64,000 nt of DNA from Saccopteryx bilineata (GCF_036850765.1 NC_089495.1:64270410-64334409), one strand, 5' to 3'; counted from the first letter of the stretch, positions 23,997 to 36,094 are shown. Notes: a model not told the origin generated them from the sequence alone. Numbers and translations are program-made.

Positions 23997-24014
23997 AGCA
24001 AGCCTCTATTTTTA

Positions 24015-24740
24015 AAGTCTCTAATTATTTTGTGACAGTGTTATATTCAAATATTTGAAAATTTAAAGAAACAAAATAATAAATTGAGTTTATTAATAAC
24101 ACCTTAACTTTCATGTTTGGACTGCTTTTGCCCTTGAAATAACACTTACTGCATGGTACATGGAAGATTCGATAAGATAATTCAATTAACATTGTCAGTC
24201 TAATAAGAGGTGTTTCCCATGAAATGTATCTGGGTTCTATAGGTAATAAAGCACCCAAAAGGAAAAAAAAATAAGTCAAATTTAAATGCAGCTATAACTT
24301 TTCTAATCAAACTTTATAATAAAATTAAAAGTCAACTGACATCATTAGAGAATTAGATAATTAAATAATTAAAATGCTTAATTAAGTAAACTTTATTTAG
24401 TAACCATTTCTTATATGAGGAAATTTGAAAAGTTTTCAATGACACCAGTTAGATAGAAAATTCCAGGCATAATCCAAGCCATCAAGAAATAAAAAGGGAA
24501 TGCTTATTGCTATTGCTAATAAAATTTCCTTTTCAAAACACTGTCTTTGCTGCCCTGTAAATAAACTTGGATGCTTATAAATATATAAGTATTATTTAAC
24601 ATATTCTTGAAACTTATGAGGTAAATTTATATTGTTTTACAGTAGTTGAGTATAAAAATAGATGCTAATATTTACATACTTTGAACTGAGGACAAATATT
24701 TGTAACCAGTGTAAATGGTATTAAAGCAATAAAATATTAC
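24015..24740. other. Unique sequence
   Basis: Nothing recognised. Confidence 0.5.
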
Positions 24741-24744
24741 TTTT

Positions 24745-24978
24745 TAAAAAATTTTAAGAAAACTGCATACTGTGTTTTCCACAGTGACTGCACAGTTGAT
24801 TTGTTGATGGTAAACATTCTGAAGAATGTTAGCTAATATCTTATTTTGGTTTTAATTTGCATCTCTCTGATGATTAGTGACATTGAACCTTTTTTTATAT
24901 GCCTGTAGACCATCTGTGTGTACTCTTTGGAGAAGTGTCTATTCAATTCCTTTGCCAATTTTTAATTAAATTGTTTAA
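24745..24978 (-). mobile_element. LINE-1 fragment, inverted 5' part
   Basis: Minus-strand sequence follows LINE-1 ORF2 near its C-terminus ('cacttctccaaagagtacac' on the minus strand). It abuts a plus-strand LINE-1 3' end that continues from almost the same point in the element, as in 5'-inverted LINE-1 insertions. Confidence 0.75.
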
Positions 24979-25650
24979 ATCAGCTATCCTACTTTTAGGA
25001 ATATATTCTAAGAACCCAAAACACTTATTCAAAAGAATGTATGTATCCCATATTCATTGCAACATGATTTACAATAGCTAATATATGGAAATAGCCCAAA
25101 TGTCCATCCATGGATGAGTATATAAAAAAAGCTGTGGCATATTTACACAATGGAATACTACATGGCCATAAAAATAAGGAAATCTTACTTTTTGCAACAG
25201 TATGGATAAACCTGCAGGGTATTATGCTTAATGAAATAAGTCAGTCAGAGAAAGAAAATACTATATGACCCCACTTTACATAGAATCTAATGAACACAAT
25301 AAAGTGATGAACAAAATAGAAACAGAGGGATGGATACAAGGAACAGATGAACAGCTTTTAGGGGACAGGGGTTGAAAGGACTGAATGAAAGAAGGCAAAG
25401 AGATTAGCTAAAAAGCATATATACATAATATGTAGATACAGACAACAAGGTGGCAATAGCTAGAGGGAAAGGGTGAAAGTAAGGGAAGAAGGGCAAAGGA
25501 GGAGGGAAATGAGGACAGGAAGAGACTTCACTTGGGACAGAGGGTGCACAATGTGGTGTGTAGCTCATGTGGTACTGACTTGTACACTTGAAACCTGTAT
25601 GGTTGGCAAACCGTGTTATCCAAATAAAGATAAATTTAAAAATAAATAAG
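24979..25650 (+). mobile_element. LINE-1 3' end (ORF2 C-terminus + 3' UTR)
   Basis: 'cagctatcctacttttagga' through 'ggaatactacatggccataa' and 'gtatggttggcaaaccgtgt', ending in 'aataaagataaatttaaaaa'. The 3' partner of the inverted fragment at 24745. Confidence 0.85.
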
Positions 25651-25654
25651 CTTA

Positions 25655-26282
25655 GTATACTAAATATATAACTTGATTTTGGAAGTAATTTCTAAGTCAT
25701 TGCATTACTCTATTAAAACATTGAGTTGATAAAATAGTGTTCTGTTTGAATTCGGTTGTCACAATTTATCTCTAAAATAAATAGCTCTGTAAAGTTAGGT
25801 TTTTACCTTATATCAGTTAATTCCATCATATGATATCTGACCTTGAGACTTTACTTCTACAATGATACATTTAGAATTACTCACTTAAGTGAAGAAAACA
25901 GAACAGAAATTAAACAAAATGTAGTCTGTAACAATAATTTAAACAACACACACCTGGTGAAACAGTTGAAAATTGAGATCATAAAGACAAAAATATAAAT
26001 GTATTGACTGAAAAGTTAAATAGATAGACTTCTACTTCAAGAATTTTCCTTTTATAAATATTCTTTGCAGAGTTACTATTTCTGTATGTCAATTTTGTGG
26101 TTATTGCCAGGAATTGTAAATCCTTAGTTCACTAATATATAACTCTTAAAAGAATCCTTATTTGTAAAAGAAAAAAAATAGAATATACATTTTAATGTAA
26201 ACACTGTATGAAATATATTATTATCAATTCAAAGAACTTAGACATTTTAACACTGATAAGGAAAATGTCGCATCAAAGAATG
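25655..26282. other. Unique sequence
   Basis: Nothing recognised. Confidence 0.5.
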
Positions 26283-26296
26283 AGCCTTATTTTTTT

Positions 26297-26480
26297 AAAG
26301 ACTTTATTTATTCAATTTTCAGAGAGGAGAGAGAGAGGGAGAAAGAGAGAGAGAGACAAGGGGGAGGAGCAGGAAGCATCAACTCCCATATGTGCCTTGA
26401 CCAGGCAAGCCCAGGGTTTCGAACTGACAACCTCAGTGTTCCTGGTTGGCACTTTATCCCACTGTGCCACCACAGGTCAG
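26297..26480 (-). mobile_element. tRNA-derived SINE, 'cctgacctgtggtgg' family
   Basis: The minus strand reads gcctgacctgtggtggcaca, with 'gttcgaaacc' at the B box. Flanks 'gagccttattttt' and 'gagccctattattt' are the target-site duplication. Confidence 0.93.
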
Positions 26481-26484
26481 GCGA

Positions 26485-27640
26485 GCCCTATTATTTAAAG
26501 AGCACAAACACCTATTTTTTCTGAATTATTTTAAATCTATCTTTCTTTTATTGTTTCCCTTGAGACTTGGGTTATCCAACAATCTTATTGGCATGAAGAA
26601 AATTTATTTGTTAAATAAATTAAAAATTGTTATGTCATAAACTGATTGGGGCACTTAAAGAAAATCTGCATGCTATGTTATTTTATTATTTAATTATGTT
26701 TGAGAAAACAAGAAACATTTAACTATTCTAATCTATAATTATATAATTTTTCTCTATGTTATGAACATTCTTTCTTTGGCTAATTTAATTTTAGGGTTAA
26801 CAAAAACTGGGAAAGTTAACTTTTTGTAAGAAATACAAACAAAATGTGATACTCTTTTCTTAAGCTTTATCATCTTCTTACTCCAACATTCTTTTTTCTG
26901 CACTGTAACTTGTTTGATGTATATTCTTTTATAAAGTAAGTGCAACATCTCTAGACTAGAAACCATTGGCATAATTCTGGAAAGTACAAAGATGGATGCT
27001 TGATGAGCCACTGAAACAAAAGTTTCTGGTCCAAGTGGCACCCAGAGGCCATATTGTGTACATTCATTTATTCAATAAATATTTATTAAATGCCTGCTAT
27101 CAACTGTACCTTCTACTAAGAACTAGAGTTTGTCAGACAGAAACAAAGAAAGAAATATTTTCCTTTCTGAAACAAATCACTTTGAAGAAAAATAGTATCA
27201 AGCTAGGCTGTGTGGAGAACAGAATGAAGAAGGGAAGAATGAAGCTGAGAGATTTACCAGGCAGCTACTGGAGTAGTTTTGGAAAGAAATGATAATAAAT
27301 TGGACAACTGTAGAGTTAGCTTGGCAATAGTCATAAAAATTGTTTGGATGTAGACTCTATCTGAGGAGCTGCAGAAAAAATCAATCTCATGTAAAATGTG
27401 CATAAGGCCTGGGGATATAACTTGTAGGGGATGATTCAATTGTAATTTTTATAGTAAATTAACTGCATGTTTCTGGAGAACTATATATATTATCATTGGT
27501 GTCAAATTTATTGGCATTTGAGTTTTGTATGTCATTACCATTTTTTAAAACTCCACTGTGGATTTCATTTTTTATGGCATTTAAATAATTACAAATTCTA
27601 AATAGTCTTCTTTATCCAATGCCTAGATGTAATTGAAAAA
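26485..27640. other. Unique sequence; weak old-repeat trace at 27060-27130
   Basis: No gene recognised. 'ttcatttattcaataaatatttattaaatgcctgc' at 27063-27097 resembles the 3' part of ancient L2/MIR-type elements; weak and short. Confidence 0.4.
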
Positions 27641-27647
27641 TATAATC

Positions 27648-28023
27648 TTTTTTTTTTTTTGTATTTTTCTGAAGCTGGAAACGGGGAGGCTGTCAGACAG
27701 ACTTCTGCATGCGCCCAACCGGGATCCACCTGGCACGCCCACCAGGGGGGTGATGCTCTGCCAACCCAAGGCGTCCCTCTGTCGAGAACAGAGCCACTCT
27801 AGCGCCTGGGGCAGAGGCCAAGGAGCCATCCCCAGCGCCCGGGCCATCTTTTGCTCCAATGGAGCCTTGGCTGCGGGAGGGGAAGAGAGAGACAGAGAGG
27901 AAGGAGAGGGGGAGAGGTGGAGAAGCAGATGGGTGCCTCACCTGTGTGCCCTGGCCGGGAATCGAACCCAGGACTTCTGTACGCCAGGCCGATGTTCTAC
28001 CACTGAGCCAACCGGCCAGGGCC
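27648..28023 (-). mobile_element. Rhin-1-like tRNA SINE, one-unit form
   Basis: The minus strand reads ggccctggccggttggctca, B box 'ggttcgattcc', the body and an A tail (T-run at 27648-27660). Only one 22-bp unit. Frames of 78-133 residues here are artefacts. Confidence 0.95.
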
Positions 28024-29940
28024 CCATTTTTTAAATATAAAATTGAATTTAAAAGTCATCAATTAGTTGAAGATAAAACATTGTTTTTAATTTAGATAAT
28101 CTTGAGCTTATTCGGGTATTGAAAGAAAGTGTATTCTTAGGAATATTTATAAAAACAAAAACAAAAAACTCATAAGTTTTAAAACTTAGCTTGGGGTAAA
28201 AGACTTAGCCTTGAGTTGGCTCTGGGCAGGAACTGATACTGCAACACCAGAGAATCCATATGCTACCAAGATTACATCATTATGTACATGGGTAGGTATT
28301 AAAAGAAAGAAAGAAAAAAAAAGGAAAAAACAGTTAAAAGTAAATACTTGAATGCCAGTACCTTGTCAAAGAAAACAAGTCCTCACAAATTCCTTTCTGG
28401 AAACTATGTATGTAAAATATTAACATTAACTATCATAAGAGTAGAAACAGAATCATACTCAAACCTTTCTTAGGAAAACAAGCTAAGCTTAAACAATTTG
28501 ATGGTAAATAGATTATTTTGAAGAATGAAGAATAGAAACTACCACCAAAACACACAAAAGAGTAAGAAATAAATCTGAATCTAAAAACATTTACAGAATT
28601 AACTCCAGAAGTAGAAAACTATATTGTAAAATCCATATATTTCACATATTTTATATTAATTAAAATTTAATAAAACTGGTTTATTTTATTTTATTTTTTT
28701 AATGGGGTGACTTTTTTTTAATATGTAAGGTAAGCTATAGGAAGAGTACTTACTTCAAAGGGGTTTATTTAGTATAGTTCCAGTTTCTAATAACAGATAT
28801 AAGAAAAATAATTATATATAATAGTAGTAGTAGTAGTATACATATTAGCATGGTAAAAGTCAGGGGAGAGGAACCACGCGGTAACTTAAACATAAAAAGT
28901 ATAATAATAAATTAACCATGGAGATTATAGTAGCAAGAGATTAGCCAATGAGAGTAAGTAGAAATCTAAAGAATATAGAAATAAAAGCTATAACAAGTAG
29001 TCTCCACTCATAGTGCTGAGATAAGCATTGAAGAAAGACACCTCTGATCTTCAGAACTGAAATCCATATACCGTTGGAGAGGGTACAACTATGAATCATT
29101 GAATGTTAAGAAAATATCGTGCTTTGTGCTTGTCAAAATTGCTGGTAACCTGCCTTTCAGAACATGCCCTGAAAAACATCTTCTAGGAAATAAAAAAGAG
29201 ATGTTCCCATCAGTAAATTATTTAAGGGCTGCCTTTAGAAGCTGCTGGCTGCTGGTTGTTGCTGACTGCCAGGAACTACAAGAGCCAGAGACAGAAACAT
29301 TAGTGTGCACTGCAGGTAACCTAACCCTGGAGAAGCTGCATCCACTATAGGAGCCCAGTGCTGGGAAAGCCACAGGCTGTAGGAACATGCTGAGTACACA
29401 ACTGAAAACTGTTAAGAAAACCTTTATCTCCTGCCGGATTCCTCTATTTTCCTCTGTGGATGAGGAAACATTATTTGTTAGACCACAAATATTTTCACAG
29501 AAGAGCAAAATAGAATTTGGAGTTGAGAGGCAATAGGTGGATAACTGATATTAGATTGAATTAAATGTCATTAATAGACACATTATTCAACTTGTTTTAA
29601 GAATTCAAGTAATATACTACTTCAACAAATGGCAAATTATGACAGATCAAAATTATAGCGCACAGAATTCTAAAAGGACTGCACAAATTTTATCAGTATA
29701 ATCCCAGGACTGCGACTTTGATGAAATAGCATACCTGTGATTATATTTCATGGAAAATGATCATTTTTAGCTATAATTAAGGTTGCTACTCAGTTGACTT
29801 TGCATTAATTAAAAGAAAATTTATTAATCTGGAGCTACTCTAATCACATGCATTTTTTTTAAAGAAAAAGTGAGAGATTCAAAGCATGAGAAGGCCTAAT
29901 GGTTGTTGAAATAGAACAGGTGGTTAGGAATGTAAGAGGT
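28024..29940. other. Unclassified sequence, including a G+C-richer patch
   Basis: No repeat recognised with confidence. 28822-28838 is a (TAG)n run. 29040-29510 is less AT-rich and holds an 83-residue frame (29099-29350, +) overlapped by a 96-residue frame on the other strand; neither shows a known domain. It could be an old LTR or internal retroelement piece. Confidence 0.4.
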
Positions 29941-30143
29941 CTCTAAACCTCCTGAGAGTGAGAAAGAAAACAGGTAACTCATGCTATAAAATCAAAAAAG
30001 ACAGGGCACCAGCAACACCCATACCCGAATGCCTGAGGCAGACAAAGAAGGGGTGGTGGGCCTGTGGACAGACCAAACTTAGGGAACACAGAGGCCACAC
30101 CCATTGGACTCCAGTGGCCACACCCTTTTTATACACAGACAGG

Positions 30144-30959
30144 ATGGGAAGGCAGAGAAATGCAACCCAAATGAATCAAAAGAAAACCCCAGAAAAGGAC
30201 TTGAATGATTCAGATATAAACAAATTATCGGATGCAGAGTATTAAATAATGATTGTTAGGATGCTCAATATTAGAACAGCAATAGATGGACATAGTGAAC
30301 ACTTAAATAAAGAGATAACAAATAATAAAAAAGAATCAGTCAGAAATAACAAATACAATATCAGAAATGAGGACTACAATGGAAGGAATTAAAAGCAGGA
30401 TGGATGAAGATGAGGATTGCATCAGCAAGTTAGAGGACAAGATAAACAAAGGCATGGAAGCAGAGTAGCAAAAAGAAAAGAGACTCAAAAAACCTGAGGA
30501 AACTCTAAGAGAGCTCTGTGACAACATGAAGATAAATAACATTCACATCATAGGGGTTCCTGAAGAAGAAGAGAAAGAACAAGAGATAGAAACCTTGTTC
30601 AATCAAACCATACCTGAAAACTTCCCTAAACTGATGCAGGAAAAAGTCACACAAGTTCAAGAAGCACAGAGAAGTCCATTAAAGAGAAACCCAAAGAAAT
30701 CCACACCAAGACACATCATAATTAAAATACCAAAGCTAAGAGATAAAGAGAAAATATTAAAAGCTGTTAGAGAAAAAAAAATAACTATCACCTACAAAGG
30801 AGCCTCCATAAGGATAACATCCAACTTCTCAACAAAAACACTTGAGGCCAGAAGGGAATGACAAGAAATATTCAAAGTAATGCAGAATGAGAGCCTTCAA
30901 TCAAGACTACTTTATCCAGCAAGGCAATCATTTAAAATTGAAGTATAAATAAAAAGCTT

Positions 30960-30960
<1 letters not shown>
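30144..30960 (+). pseudogene. LINE-1 ORF1 remnant (RNA-binding ORF1 protein)
   Basis: The likely start is MGRQRNATQMNQKK at 30144; this frame stops at 30245. A coiled-coil-like stretch follows in broken frames (30245-30520). A clean frame at 30526-30861 then covers the RNA-recognition domain (MKINNIHIIGVP, EKVTQVQEAQ) into the C-terminal domain (RHIIIKIPKL, ITITYKGASIRITS, FSTKTLEARRE). At the end of that frame a TGA sits where related copies read Trp, and C-terminal text (QEIFKVMQNE) continues past it. ORF1p is the LINE-1 nucleic-acid chaperone. This copy cannot make a full protein. Confidence 0.85.

Positions 30961-30962
<2 letters not shown>

Positions 30963-30993
<31 letters not shown>
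30963..30993. repeat. (AC)n microsatellite
   Basis: Pure AC run at the end of the LINE-1 ORF1 remnant, followed by A-rich simple sequence to 31025. Confidence 0.97.
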
Positions 30994-30996
<3 letters not shown>

Positions 30997-32534
30997 CAAA
31001 AACAAACAAACCAAAAAAAAAAAACCCCAAGGAATTTATTGCAACCAAACCAATGCTGCAAGAAATTTTAAGGGGCCTGTTGTTAACAGAACAAAAGGGG
31101 AAAAGAATATAGTAAAAGAGGAAGATAAATTTAAAGAATAAAATGGCAATAAACAACTATTATCAACAATAAACCTTAAATGTACATAGATTAAATAATC
31201 CAATCAAAAGATATAGGGTAGCTGCATGGATAAGGAAACACATATATGCTGTCTACAAGAGACACATTTCAAAACAAAAGAAAAACATAGACTGAAGCTA
31301 AAAGGATGGGAAAAAGTATTTCATGAAAATGAAAATGAAGAAAAAGGGCTGGGGTAGCAATACTTATATCAGACAAAAGAAAAATTTAAAACAAAGGCTA
31401 TAGTAAGAGATAAAGAAGGTAATTACATAATGATAAAGGGAGCAATCCAACAGGAAGATATAACCATTATAAATATCTATGCACCTAATATAGGAGCACC
31501 TAAATTTATAAAGCAGACTTTGATGGATATAAAGGGTGAGATCAATAGCAATACTATAACAGAAGGGAATTTCAATACCCCAATAACATCAATAGGTAGA
31601 TCCTCAAGAAAAAAAAATTAACAAAGAAACAGCAGACTTAATGGACACATTAGATCAATTGAATTTAATAGAAATCTTCAGAATCTTTCACCCTAAAGCA
31701 GCAGAATATACATTCTTTTCAAGTGCTCATGGTACATCCTCTAGGATAGACCACGTGTTATGGCACAAAAGAGGTCTCAACAAATTTAAGAAAACTGAAA
31801 TTATATGAAACATTTTCTCCGGTCAAAATGGCATGAAACTAGAAATCAACCACAACAGAAAAACTGAAAAATACTCAAACACATGGAAACTAAATAGCAT
31901 GATATTAAATAACAAATGGTTTAACAATGAGATCAAAGAAGAAATTTAAAAAAAATTAGAAATGAATGATAATGAGCATACAACAACTCAAAATTTATAG
32001 GACACAGCAAAAGCAGTACTGAGAGGGAAGTTCATAGCACTCCAGGCATACCTTTAAAAGGCTAGAAAAAGATCAAATAAACAACCTGACCCTGCATCTA
32101 AAAGTTCTAGTAAAAGAACAGCAAGTAAAGCCCAGAGGTAGTAGAAGGAAGGAAATAATAAAGATTAGAGAGAAATAAATGACATAGAGGCTAAAGAAAC
32201 AATACAGAGGATCAATGAAACAAGGAGCTGGTTCTTTGAAAAGGTAAACAAGATCGATGAACTTTTAACTAGACTAACCAAGAAAAAAAGAGAGAAAACT
32301 CAAATAAATAAAATTAAAAATGAGAATGGAAAAATAACAACTGACACAACAGAAATACAAAATATGTAAGAAAATACTATGAAGGAATGTATGCCAAAAT
32401 ATTAAACAACATAGGTGAAATGGAAAATTCAATGAAACATGTAATCTTTCAAAAATCAATCTGGAACAATCAGAAAATCTAAACAGACAGATTACAACAA
32501 ATGAGATTGAAACAGTTATCAAAAAATTCCAAGA

Positions 32535-32830
32535 ACTGCATGATTTCATACATTGGTGGGATATAAAAACGAGACTAAGAGACATGGACAAGAATGTGGT
32601 GGTTATGGGGGTGGAGGAAAAGAGGGAGAGGGGGAGGGGGAGGGGGAGGGGGAGGGGCACAAAGAAAACTAGATAGAGGGTGACGGAGGACAACCTGACT
32701 TTGGGTGATGGGTATGCAACATAATTGAATGACAAGATGACCTGTACATGTTTTCTTTGAATATATGTACCCTGATTTATTGATGTCACCCCATTAAAAT
32801 TCATGAAAATTTTTATGTATAAAAAACTAA
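32535..32830 (+). mobile_element. LINE-1 3' UTR insertion nested in LINE-1 ORF2
   Basis: From 'gcatgatttcatacattgg' to 'cccattaaaattcatgaaaa', this matches the LINE-1 3' end at 52310-52590. Host ORF2 text resumes at 'aaaatctcccaacaaacaaaag'. The host bases on each side ('aaaaaattcc' and 'aaaatctcccaa') look like an aged target-site duplication. The 207-residue minus-strand frame at 32274-32897 is an artefact of this region. Confidence 0.85.
32625..32657. repeat. (GGGGGA)n low-complexity run
   Basis: G-rich run in the nested LINE-1 3' UTR. The homologous spot at 52425-52440 is shorter, so the tract has expanded here. G-runs of this kind may form quadruplexes. Confidence 0.9.
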
Positions 32831-34304
32831 CCCCCCCCAAAATCTCCCAACAAACAAAAGTCCTGGGCCATATGGCTTCACAGGTAAATTCTAACAAAGA
32901 TTCAAAAAAGAACTAACTCCTATCCTTCTCAAACTACTTCAAAAAATTCAAAATATCCATTATATTAGCAAACTGGATTCAGCAATACATGAAAAAAATC
33001 ATACATCATGACCAGTGGGATTTATTCTGGGGAGGCAAGGCTGGTACAATATTTGTAAATCAACCAATATGATTCATCACATAAACAAAAGAAAACAGAA
33101 AAACCACATGATAATTTCAATAGATGCAAAAAAAGCATATGATAAAATTCAGCACCCAGTCATGATCAAAACTCTCAGCAAAGTGAGAATACAGAGAACA
33201 TACATTAACATGATAAAGCCATCTATGAAAAACCCAAAGCCAACATCATAATTAATGAGTAAAAATTAAAAGCAATCCCTCTAAGGTCAGGAACAAGACA
33301 GGGTTGCCCCCTTTCACCCTTCTTATTTAACATAGTAATAGAAGTCCTAGCTATATAAATCAGACCAGAAAAATAAATAAAAGGCATCCAAATTGGAAAA
33401 GAAGTAAAACTATCATTATTTGCAGATGATATGATACTGTATATAAAAAACTCTAAACTCTCAGTCAAAAAACTATTGGACCTGATAAATGAATTAAAAA
33501 AGATAGCAGGGTATAAAGTTAATACACAGAAGTCAGAGGCATTTTTATACACCAACAATGAACTTTTAGAAAGATAAATTACGGAAAAAATCCCCTTCAC
33601 TATTGCAACAACAAAAATAAATAAATAAAGTACCTAGGAGTAAATTTAACCAAGGAGGTTAAAGACTTTAACTCAAAAAATTACAAAACATTGATAAAAG
33701 AAATCAAGGAAGATACAAACAAGTGGAAGCATATACCGTGCTCATGGTTAGAAAGAATAAACATCATTAAAATGTCTATACTACCCAAAGCAATTTATAA
33801 ATTCAATGCAATACAAATTAAAATACCAAAGACATACTTCAAAAATATAGAACATAAATTCCAAAAATTTATATGAAACCAGAAAAAAAAAAACACGAAT
33901 AGCCTCAACAATCTTGAAAAAGAAGAATAAAGTGGGAGGTCCCACACTTCCTGATATCAAGTTTTACTACAAGGCCATTGTACTCAAAACAGCTTGGTAC
34001 TGTCATAAGAACAGGCATATAGATCAATGGAACAGAACAGAGAACCCAAAAATACACCACACCTTTCTCGACAATTAAAATTTAATAAAGGAGGTAAGAG
34101 CATACAAATGGAGTAAAGACAGTCTCTTTAACAAATGGTGTTGGGAGAATTGGACAGCTACTTGCAAAAAAAAAAAAAAAAAAAGAAATTAGACCCCCAA
34201 CTCACACGAGTCACAAAAATAAACTCAAAATGGATATAAGACTTAAATGTAAGCCGTGAAATCATAAGCATCTTAGAAGAAAACATAGGCAGTAAGCTCT
34301 ATGA

Positions 34305-34633
34305 CAGGGATCCCCAAACTACGGCCCGCAGGCCACATGCGGCCCCCTAAGGCCATTTATCTGGCTCCCGCCGCACTTCTCGAAGGGGCACTTCTTTCAT
34401 AGGTGGTCAGTGGAGGAGCATAGTTCCCATTGAAATACTGGTCAGTTTGTTGATTTAAATTTACTTGTTTGTTATTTTAAATATTGTATTTCTTCCCGTT
34501 TTGTTTTTTTACTTTAAAATAAGATATGTGCAGTGTGCATAGGGATTTGTTCATAGTTTTTTTGTAGTCCGGCCCTCCAACGGTCTGAGGGATGGTGAAC
34601 TGGCCCCCTGTGTAAAAAGTTTGGGGACCCCTG
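34305..34633 (-). mobile_element. Non-autonomous hAT transposon (329 bp), family 1
   Basis: Terminal inverted repeats cagggatccccaaact / agtttggggacccctg. A perfect 8-bp target-site duplication ctctatga flanks it at 34297-34304 and 34634-34641. It is the same family as 50592-50923, in reverse orientation. No coding capacity. It lies in the LINE-1 ORF2 remnant, so it is younger. Confidence 0.97.
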
Positions 34634-35699
34634 CTCTATGACATCTTTCACAGCAATATATATAGATATTTGGTGATCTATCTCCATGGGCAAGTGAAAT
34701 AAAAGACAGGATAAACAAATGGGACTATATCAAACTAAAAAGCTTTTGTACAGCTAAAGACAATATGAACAGAATAAAAAGACAAACCACACAATGGGAG
34801 AACATATTTGACAATACAATTGATAAGGGGTTAATAACCAAAATTTATAAAAAAAACTTGTAAAATTCAACACAAGAAAGATAATCCATTCAAAAAATGG
34901 GCAAAATAAATGAATACACACTTCTCCAAAGAGGACATACAGATGGCCAATAGACACATGAAAAAATGTTCAACATCACTAAACATTAGAGAAATGCAAA
35001 TTAAAACCACAAAGAGATACCACCTCACAGCAGTCAGAATAGCGCTCATTAACAAAACAATACACAATAGGTGTTGGGGAGGATATGGAGAAAGGGGAAC
35101 CCTCCTGCACTGCTGGTGGGAATGCAGACTAGAGCAGCCACTGTGGAAAACAGCATAGAGATTCCTCAAAAACTTAAAAATGGAACTGCCTTTTGACTCA
35201 GCCATCCCACTTTTCAGAATATATCCCAAGAACACCATATCACTGACTCAAAAAAAAAAAAAAATGCACCTCCATGTTTATGGCAGCATTGTTCAAAATA
35301 GCAGAGATCTGGAAACAGCCCAAGTGTCCTTCAGTGGACGAGTGGATTAAAAAGCAGTGGTACATAGTATATATACACTGGAATACTATGGGGCCATAAA
35401 AAAGAAGGAAATATTACCTTTGGCAACAACATGGATGGACCTGGAAACTATTATGTTAAATGAAATAAGCCAGGCAGAGAAAAAAAATATCATATGACCT
35501 CATTCATTTGAGGAATCCAATGATCAATGTGAACTCGGAATTAAACCTGAAGAGAAGGGGATAGGGAGCTGTTGGAAAGGGGACAAGGGAGATGTTGAGG
35601 AAAATACGGGGGAGGGGGATGCAATCAGGGAAACACTAAAATCTATGTAAACACAATAAATTAAATAAAAATAAATAAAATTTATTCTCGGAATGACCA

Positions 35700-36094
35700 A
35701 CATGTCTTCTATTTAATACGAACTAAGATTTGATGGAGTACCTGTTTTCCTTTCTTTCTGCTCTCTGGAGTGTTTAATATTTGGTGGCCTTACAGCTGTT
35801 CTTCCTGTGAACGTGTGTCTTGATGAACATCATGATGTACATCAAGGACTTGGAGATTTTAATTGATTATATTGCAAAGAAGCAATATTGTGTGTTAAAA
35901 AATTCATAGCTTGAATTAACTCCCCCCCAAAAAAACACAAATAACATATTTGTTTAATTTGAATGAGCTTAAAAATAGGTCCTTTTCCAGAGCCTCTAAA
36001 TAAAAATTGATCCTGACTAGTACTTTGTATATTTTGTTGTTCTGAAAACTTGAGAAACAAGTTTAGGGCTGTTTATTTGTGACTTATTTTTTTT
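35700..36094. other. Unique sequence
   Basis: Nothing recognised. Confidence 0.5.

Larger units (their letters stand above)
31141..35240 (+). pseudogene. LINE-1 ORF2 remnant (endonuclease / reverse transcriptase)
   Basis: The endonuclease part shows 'NIYAPNIGAPKFIKQTL' (frame 31430-31621), and downstream 'SRIDHVL' holds the Asp-His pair of the AP-endonuclease fold. The usual GDFN motif reads GNFN here, so a metal-binding Asp is lost. The reverse transcriptase part shows motif A '[15 protein letters not shown]' (near 33114-33160) and the catalytic 'FADD' box near 33418-33429. The C-terminal part runs from about 34740 to 35240. Stops and frameshifts are frequent. ORF2p nicks target DNA and copies LINE-1 and SINE RNAs in trans; this copy is dead. 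A LINE-1 3' end (32535-32830) and a hAT (34305-34633) split it. Confidence 0.85.
29945..35690 (+). mobile_element. LINE-1 with decayed ORF1 and ORF2, carrying two nested insertions
   Basis: In order: a short 5' UTR remnant, ORF1 remnant (from 30144), spacer with an (AC)n run, ORF2 remnant (from about 31141), and a G-rich 3' UTR ending in 'aataaattaaataaaaataa'. A 5'-truncated LINE-1 3' end is inserted near 32535-32830, and a hAT transposon at 34305-34633. Multiple stops and frameshifts make it inactive. It is the longest element in the window, but its 5' UTR is much shorter than the one at 1906-4490. Confidence 0.9.

Noticed and set aside
29099..29350. 83-residue frame as a possible exon
   Set aside because: No clear splice sites or domain, and an equally long frame lies on the other strand; left as unclassified.
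30959..31156. Minus-strand frame with Val-Cys repeats
   Set aside because: Produced by the (AC)n run and A-rich LINE-1 spacer.
32274..32897. 207-residue minus-strand frame, the longest in the window
   Set aside because: It is antisense to a LINE-1 ORF2 remnant and a nested LINE-1 3' UTR; the Pro-Leu repeats come from the (GGGGGA)n run.
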